From: Bifidobacterium rousetti
GTDB taxonomy: Bacteria > Actinomycetota > Actinomycetes > Actinomycetales > Bifidobacteriaceae
Assembly (NCBI RefSeq): GCF_008698235.1
Contig: NZ_PEBH01000001.1
Coordinates: 62,001-126,000 of the forward strand
Reading direction: 5' to 3'
Length of the DNA stretch: 64,000 bases
Shown one piece after another: positions 55,291 through 61,116 of the stretch. The position numbers and the translations under genes are program-made. How positions within the stretch are numbered: position 1 is the stretch's first letter; each line of letters opens with the position of its first letter. The notes below the pieces were generated by a model. It did no database searches. It was not told the origin of the DNA and was given only the letters and a program-made list of their open reading frames with translations.

Positions 55291-55631
55291 CCGGTAACGG
55301 ATACCGCAGGGGAGACATCGTCGTCGCGGATCTCGATCCATCGGCCGGTCATGAACAGCGTAAACGACGGTACCTGTTGGTTGTGGGAAACGAACAGTTC
55401 AACCGTACCTGCAACCTGACTTTGGCGTGCGCCATCACGTCGACCGACAACGGATACCCGTTGCATGTCCCGGTCCATCCGATTTCCATGGGCGAATCGA
55501 TCGAGGGATTTGTTGAGGTGGAGCAGCTCAAGGCGCTGGATCTGGCAGCGAGGGGTGCCGAAGTCGTCGGATGGGTGCCGAGTGATGAAATGGATCGCAT
55601 CACCGGGATGATTCTGGCCTGCTTCGCATGA
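55287..55631 (+). CDS. mazF: MazF-type mRNA interferase toxin (114 aa)
   Basis: GTG start overlapping the mazE stop. 'YRRGDIVVADLDPSAGHEQRKRRYLLVVGNEQFN' carries the active-site Arg and Thr/Ser region; 'TLACAITSTDNGYPLHVPV' and 'GFVEVEQLKALDLAARGAEVVG' complete the PemK/MazF fold. Cleaves mRNA at short sequence motifs when antitoxin is lost. Sits 135 bp before brxA and may stabilise the island or back up BREX by abortive infection (inference). Confidence 0.88.
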   Translation: MTGNGYRRGDIVVADLDPSAGHEQRKRRYLLVVGNEQFNRTCNLTLACAITSTDNGYPLHVPVHPISMGESIEGFVEVEQLKALDLAARGAEVVGWVPSDEMDRITGMILACFA

Positions 55632-55684
55632 GCTGAACGACCTCGTACGGTGATGTAGCCGAGATCCGAGGACGGGTTGTCCGG

Positions 55685-55715
55685 TTGGATAAGGTGATGC
55701 GGGCAAGGGCATAAT
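55685..55715 (+). promoter_or_regulatory. Possible BREX promoter
   Basis: TTGGAT (55685-55690), 19-bp spacer, CATAAT (55710-55715), 50 bp before brxA. Spacing is long, so weak evidence. Confidence 0.35.
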
Positions 55716-55766
55716 TATCGTCGGATACTGCGATTGTTCGAAGAGTCTCGAGAGGAAAGGAAACCG

Positions 55767-56501
55767 ATGGCGGGAATGTATGGTGCGGAAACACCCGGTG
55801 GGCGGTATCGGCTGTCCTTCACGGTCGGTGGTCTGCTCGCGCCGCAGGGTCGCATCATCGCCTCGCTGTTCGTGCGCAATGGTTTTCTCGATGGCCCCAT
55901 CGCCGATGAAACTGATGCGACCGTCGCGACTGATGAAGTCGCGGGTGCCGTCACGAGCGGGAGAGTCGGCGGTAAACCGGATGAGTTGGGGGAGCGTATA
56001 GCACGGATCCGCCGTCAGGCCCTTGACGAGAACGTGCTGTCCATCCGGACGCGGGCTGCGAACACCCGCATGGTCAGCGAGGTCTGCAAGCGTCTGAGCG
56101 CGCTCACCGAAACGGAGATCCGCTATCTCGCCGATTCCGATGCGCCGGCGACCGATTGTCGGGCCCTGATGTGGGTGGCGATGTGCCGCTACTACGCGCT
56201 GATCGGCGAATTCGCCAGCGAAGTGCTGCGCGACCACTACCTTATGGGCGTCACGAAGGTGACCTACGAGGACTATGATCGGTTCATCCTCGACAAGGCC
56301 ATGTGGCACGTCGAACTGGAGGAGATGAAAACCACCACCGCGAACAAGCTTCGTTCGAACATGTTCCGGGCGATGGGCGAGGCCGGTCTGATGGATGCCG
56401 ACGACAACACGCTGCTGCCTTCCCTGTTGGGCAGGACCGTGACCGGTATCCTTGACAACAGGCCGGAATCGTTCCTGTTCTTCCCGCTTCGGAACCGATG
56501 A
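55767..56501 (+). CDS. brxA: BREX protein BrxA (DUF1819)
   Basis: 244 aa, start 55767 with AAAGGAAACCG upstream. Small helical RNA-binding, NusB-like family; 'RYRLSFTVGGLLAPQGRIIA' start, 'CRYYALIGEFASEVLRDHYL' and 'GLMDADDNTLLPSLLG' in the C-terminal half. First gene of the canonical type 1 order brxA-brxB-brxC-pglX. Type 1 BREX blocks phage DNA replication and methylates the host at a 6-bp motif. Identified from order plus sequence features. Confidence 0.88.
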   Translation: MAGMYGAETPGGRYRLSFTVGGLLAPQGRIIASLFVRNGFLDGPIADETDATVATDEVAGAVTSGRVGGKPDELGERIARIRRQALDENVLSIRTRAANTRMVSEVCKRLSALTETEIRYLADSDAPATDCRALMWVAMCRYYALIGEFASEVLRDHYLMGVTKVTYEDYDRFILDKAMWHVELEEMKTTTANKLRSNMFRAMGEAGLMDADDNTLLPSLLGRTVTGILDNRPESFLFFPLRNR

Positions 56502-56592
56502 ACAAGACTGCTGAGCGGGGGCGGCGGACAGGGACGCAGCAGGACGTGGGCACAGTAGCCGCAGGACCATGGCGTAAGGAGATCGGAAAGCG

Positions 56593-57342
56593 ATGACATC
56601 CATCAGCGACGTGAACCGTCGTCCTCGAACGACCGTCGAGCAGGATTTCGACGGCCTGTTCGGGATTATGCGTTCCAAGCGTTTCCGCAACGGCGAGGAC
56701 ACCGGCGGCGAACCGGCGAACTTCATCTACGCCTATCCTCCGGAACGGGAGCTGGAGGTGGAGCGTCGCATCCCGATGCTCGTTGACCGCCTGCAGGGCA
56801 TGGATCCCGTCGACGACGATGACGCTGCCCCGGCCGTGCTGGTCATCGACCTGTACGATCTGGCCATCGAAATCATGAAGGACAACGACGTCTTCGATTC
56901 CGCCATCGAACAGGAGCCCGACATGCACGGCGACGACGAGTTCGATGATGTCACCGGTCACACGCCTTGGCCGAGGCTGCAGGAGGACGATTTCTATCAG
57001 GCGCTCGCCGGCATGCTCGGTCCCGACAACGACGATCTCAGGGATGCTCTGCGTGAGCGTTACGCGCAAGCCGCGGCGAATCAGGAGGCCGATCTGGTGT
57101 TCCTGACCGGCGTGGGCCGGGTGTATCCGTACATCCGCGCGCATGCGCTGTTCAGTTGCATCCAGGACATCATCCCCGAGCACACGCCGGTGGTGGTGTT
57201 CTTCCCGGGAACGTACGAGAAGACGGCGACGACTGTTTCGGTGATGCGCCTGTTCCATCGTCTCGACGCGGACAACTACTACCGCGCGTTCAGTCTCAAC
57301 ACAATGATTGCCACGGCGATTACGGAAGGAGCCGACGCATGA
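56593..57342 (+). CDS. brxB: BREX protein BrxB (DUF1788)
   Basis: 249 aa. Characteristic 'YAYPPERELEVERRIPMLVDRL', 'VVVFFPGTYEKTATTVSVMRLFHRLDADNYYRAF' toward the C-terminus. Unknown biochemical function; required for BREX defence in tested systems. The stop overlaps the brxC start by 4 bp. 91 bp of GC-rich gap separate it from brxA. Confidence 0.9.
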   Translation: MTSISDVNRRPRTTVEQDFDGLFGIMRSKRFRNGEDTGGEPANFIYAYPPERELEVERRIPMLVDRLQGMDPVDDDDAAPAVLVIDLYDLAIEIMKDNDVFDSAIEQEPDMHGDDEFDDVTGHTPWPRLQEDDFYQALAGMLGPDNDDLRDALRERYAQAAANQEADLVFLTGVGRVYPYIRAHALFSCIQDIIPEHTPVVVFFPGTYEKTATTVSVMRLFHRLDADNYYRAFSLNTMIATAITEGADA

Positions 57343-60300
57343 ACGACATCAGTGCATTGCAGCTCAGGGGGATCTTCGACAAGAACATCGACGACAAGAT
57401 CGATGGCGTCATCAAGGCCAGCGACGACAGCAAACTCGCCGACGAGGTGCGCGAATACGTGTTGACCAACGAGATCCAGCTCAATCTCGAGCGCTTCCTT
57501 GATGCGTACAACGACACGTCCGTCAGCTATACGAACGGCGTGTGGATCTCCGGTTTCTTCGGGTCCGGTAAGTCGCACCTGCTGAAGATCCTCTCCCATA
57601 TTCTGGGCGACATTCCCGCAAGCGTGCATCCGAATGGAGCCGAATCGTTGAGCCGCGCGCAGGTCATCGACATCATGAAGGCCAAGGTCCGTGACGCCGA
57701 GAACCACGCGCTTGAAGGGCTTCTGGATGTCAATCTGCGCATCCCCGCCATGTCCCTGCTGTTCAACATCGACAGCAAGGCGCAGAAGGGCAGCAAGGAT
57801 ACGCTCATGAACGCCTTCATCCGCGTGTTCGACGAGGCTCGCGGGTATTACGGCGCCAACAAGTACGTGGCGAAGATGGAACGCGATCTGGACTCCAACG
57901 GCTGCCTTGACGAATTCAAGCGCCAGTTCGAGCTGATCGCGGGCAGGCCGTGGTCCAAGGGCCGCCCGCAGGCCGCGTTCTGTGGCCCCAAGATCGATCA
58001 GGCGTTCTCCGCCGCCACTGGTGGCGAGAGGCGCACGGACATCCTCAAGGACTACCAGAAGCAGTACAACCCGACCATCGCCGATTTCGCTGATGATGTG
58101 AACGACTGGCTGCAGCACCAGCCCAAGGGCTACCGTCTGGTGTTCCTCGTGGATGAGATCGGACAGTTCGTGAGCACGGATGCGGGCTTCATGCTCGATC
58201 TACAGACCGTGACCGAGGAGCTGTTCTCCCGCACCAACGGCCGTGTGTGGGTGATCGTCACCTCCCAGGAGGACATCGACTCCATCATCGGCGATCGTAC
58301 GGCAAGCCAGGGTGGCGATTTCACCAAGATCAAGGGCCGGTTCGCGGTCAATCTGAAGCTCTCCAGCGCCGATGCCATCGAGGTCATCCAGAAACGTCTG
58401 CTCACCAAGAACGAGCAGGGCGAATCGGCGGTCGAGGATCTGTGGCACGCGCATCATGACGAGCTCGACGCCCTGTTCACCTTCCAGGGCGAGGGCGGTG
58501 TGCGTCAGTTCAAGAACCTCCGGTTCGGCACGGAGGATGATTTCACCGCCACCTATCCGTTCATCAACTACCAGTTCGCGCTGTTCCAGGATGCAATGCG
58601 AGGCATGAGCGGCGCGGGATTCTTCGAAGGCCAGCACCGCTCGGTCGGAGAGCGCTCGCTGCTGTCCACCGTCAGCAGTGCGCTGTCCGAGCACAAGATG
58701 GATGCCGTCGGCAGACTGATCCCGTTCAGCGCCTTCTACGACGGTATCTCCGGCACGATCCAAAGCTCGGTGAACCATCGCATCAACGAGGCCGAACGCG
58801 AACTCGACCCCGGCGTCCAGCAGCTGGCGTTGCCGTTGCTCAAGGCGCTGCTGCTGGTCAAGCACGTCAAAGGTTTCAAAGCCAACGTACGCAACCTGCG
58901 CATCCTCGTGCTCGGTGGATTCGACGAGAACCTGCCCGGGCTGGAGCAGCGCATCCAGTCGACGCTCGACGAGCTGGAACGCCAGAACTATGTGCATCGT
59001 ACCGGCGACGAGTACGAGTACCTGACCAACGAGGAACAGGCCGTCGAAAGCGAGATCAAGAACACCGACATCGACGACGCCCAGATTCGCGGGCGTCTGG
59101 GCAAGATCCTCAGTGATGAGGTCCTCGGCCAGCCGTTGCGCGTGGAGTACGGCCAAGGCAGGCAGAAGGTTTCGTTCCGATATGGATTGACCATCGACAA
59201 CGTCGCACAGGGCCGTCCCCAGCCGATCACGCTGCACATTGGCACCCCGATGGACGGCATGTCGGTGGAATCCAAGGTCCTGCATTCGTCCGGCGAGCGT
59301 GAGGTGTTGCGTGTGATCCTCAACGCCGATGGCTCGACATTGCTGCGGGATCTGGCCATGGTCGAGCGCACCGAGAAGTACCTGCGTCTCCACTCCAACG
59401 AGCAGGGTCCGCGTAAGCGCATCATCGACGACAAGCGCATCGAACTTGAGGGCATGGGCCATCGTCTCCGTGATGAAGTGAACAAGGCCCTGTGCTCGGC
59501 GACCATCGCCTATAACGGGTCGACGTTGGAGACGAAGACGGGCCAGGATGCGTCCGCCGTCATCTCGGAGGCCATGCAGACGCTGATCGGTCGCCTGTAC
59601 ACCAACTTCACCATGGTGGAAGGGCTCTCCTACACCGAACGCGACTTGGCGGCAGTGCTTGACGATGCATCCAACCAGACTCCTTCGTTGGGTGCCGCCG
59701 ATTCGGCGAAGGACCGTTTGGATACGCCTGCCCAGGATGTCTACGACTACGTGTCCGGTCAGATCAGGCGGAACCTGACGCCCACCGTACGCGATGTCGT
59801 CCTGCATTACGAGGCCGTGCCGTACGGCTGGCCGTTCGCGGATACGCTGGCGTGCCTGTGCTACCTGTACGGCACCGGACGGATTCATCTCGTGATCGAC
59901 AGCATCCGTGTACCGCGCACCGATGTGGTCAAGTACCTGACCAATCAGAAGAAGACCGAAAGCATGCGCGTGGCGATCCCGAAGCACTATGACGCCGGCA
60001 AGCTCCGGGAACTGCGCACCTTCGCCGATGAGTACCTCGGCCTGACCGCCAGCAAGGTGCCAAGCGACGCCGAGGACATGGCCCGGCTCATCAGGGATGG
60101 GCTTTCGGATACGGTCCACGACCTCGAGACCCTGAAGGCCGCCAACAGCCGGTTCGTGTTCGTCGGGCAGCTCAACGGGCCGCTGGAGCGTCTGCGCGCC
60201 GTGACCGGCCAATCGGAGGAATGGCTGCTGGAGGACTTCCCCGGTGAGGACGAGGAGAATGGCACGGAGCGTCTGCTCGACGACATGGAGGATGTGATCG

Positions 60301-61073
60301 GCCCGATCCGCAAGCTCCTCAACGGCGGCCAGCGCACCGTGCTGACCGATGGCGTGGAGTGGATCGACGCCAACGACTCCAACTTCACGCTCGCCTCCGA
60401 CGACCTCCGGCGGGAGCGTGACGCCGTGCGGGCCATCGCGGATGATCCGCTGTTGTTCAAGGGCAACAGGGTCAACGAGTTCAAGAGGGGGTTGGATGGT
60501 CTGCGCCAGCATCTCGGCGAACTGGTGGACGAGGAGCGGCGGCGCGCTCTGGGGATCGTGACCGCCATCCGCGACACCATCGTCGGCATCGACTCCTACC
60601 GCGACGCCCGCGAGGACGCGCGGCAGGGCGCCCTGCGCTCGCTGGACGACGCGGCCGCCAAGATCGAGCATGCGAAGTACATCGCCGACATCAGGCAGAC
60701 CGCGGACACCGTGCGCGGCGACCTGTATCTGGCGCTGGTCAACCAGCTGGACGCCGCGAAGGTGCAGCCGGAGCGGCAGGAATCGTCCGCCAAGCCCGAC
60801 AAGGTTCCGCCCACACCGGGTGAGCGGGGAGGAGAGCGGGAAGCGGACGGGACAGCGGAAAACGGTGACGATGCGACCGTCGCTCCCGGACCCAAGCATG
60901 TGCAGGCGGTCAAGCCCGCGCCCGAGGCGGAGCAGGGCAACCGCACGATCCGCGTCACGCCGCCGCGCCCCAAGCCGATGCTGCTCACGGAGGCCGACGT
61001 GGACAACTTCCTTGACGAATACCGCCATAAGCTCATGGACGCCATCAAGGAAGGAAAACGCATTCTGCTGTGA
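57339..61073 (+). CDS. brxC: BREX ATPase BrxC
   Basis: 1244 aa. Start at 57339 (MNDISALQLRGIFDK) with GGAAGGAG upstream; the frame extends further up inside brxB but has no ribosome-binding site there. P-loop 'GFFGSGKSHLLK' (residues 72-83), Walker B 'YRLVFLVDEIGQFV' (about 265), 'TSQEDIDSIIG' sensor region. Long C-terminal helical part and a Pro/Glu-rich linker (about 1150-1200, 'SSAKPDKVPPTPGERGGERE') ending 'DAIKEGKRILL'. DNA-associated AAA ATPase of the BREX complex. Full family length. GC and codon use match the core genome except for the linker. Confidence 0.93.
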   Translation: MNDISALQLRGIFDKNIDDKIDGVIKASDDSKLADEVREYVLTNEIQLNLERFLDAYNDTSVSYTNGVWISGFFGSGKSHLLKILSHILGDIPASVHPNGAESLSRAQVIDIMKAKVRDAENHALEGLLDVNLRIPAMSLLFNIDSKAQKGSKDTLMNAFIRVFDEARGYYGANKYVAKMERDLDSNGCLDEFKRQFELIAGRPWSKGRPQAAFCGPKIDQAFSAATGGERRTDILKDYQKQYNPTIADFADDVNDWLQHQPKGYRLVFLVDEIGQFVSTDAGFMLDLQTVTEELFSRTNGRVWVIVTSQEDIDSIIGDRTASQGGDFTKIKGRFAVNLKLSSADAIEVIQKRLLTKNEQGESAVEDLWHAHHDELDALFTFQGEGGVRQFKNLRFGTEDDFTATYPFINYQFALFQDAMRGMSGAGFFEGQHRSVGERSLLSTVSSALSEHKMDAVGRLIPFSAFYDGISGTIQSSVNHRINEAERELDPGVQQLALPLLKALLLVKHVKGFKANVRNLRILVLGGFDENLPGLEQRIQSTLDELERQNYVHRTGDEYEYLTNEEQAVESEIKNTDIDDAQIRGRLGKILSDEVLGQPLRVEYGQGRQKVSFRYGLTIDNVAQGRPQPITLHIGTPMDGMSVESKVLHSSGEREVLRVILNADGSTLLRDLAMVERTEKYLRLHSNEQGPRKRIIDDKRIELEGMGHRLRDEVNKALCSATIAYNGSTLETKTGQDASAVISEAMQTLIGRLYTNFTMVEGLSYTERDLAAVLDDASNQTPSLGAADSAKDRLDTPAQDVYDYVSGQIRRNLTPTVRDVVLHYEAVPYGWPFADTLACLCYLYGTGRIHLVIDSIRVPRTDVVKYLTNQKKTESMRVAIPKHYDAGKLRELRTFADEYLGLTASKVPSDAEDMARLIRDGLSDTVHDLETLKAANSRFVFVGQLNGPLERLRAVTGQSEEWLLEDFPGEDEENGTERLLDDMEDVIGPIRKLLNGGQRTVLTDGVEWIDANDSNFTLASDDLRRERDAVRAIADDPLLFKGNRVNEFKRGLDGLRQHLGELVDEERRRALGIVTAIRDTIVGIDSYRDAREDARQGALRSLDDAAAKIEHAKYIADIRQTADTVRGDLYLALVNQLDAAKVQPERQESSAKPDKVPPTPGERGGEREADGTAENGDDATVAPGPKHVQAVKPAPEAEQGNRTIRVTPPRPKPMLLTEADVDNFLDEYRHKLMDAIKEGKRILL

Positions 61074-61116
61074 ACCGTATCTTCAATGACGGGAACTTGC
61101 GGGAGGAAATGGAACG

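Noticed and set aside
58200..61028. Antisense frame of 942 codons across brxC
   Set aside because: Shadow of brxC; no family features.
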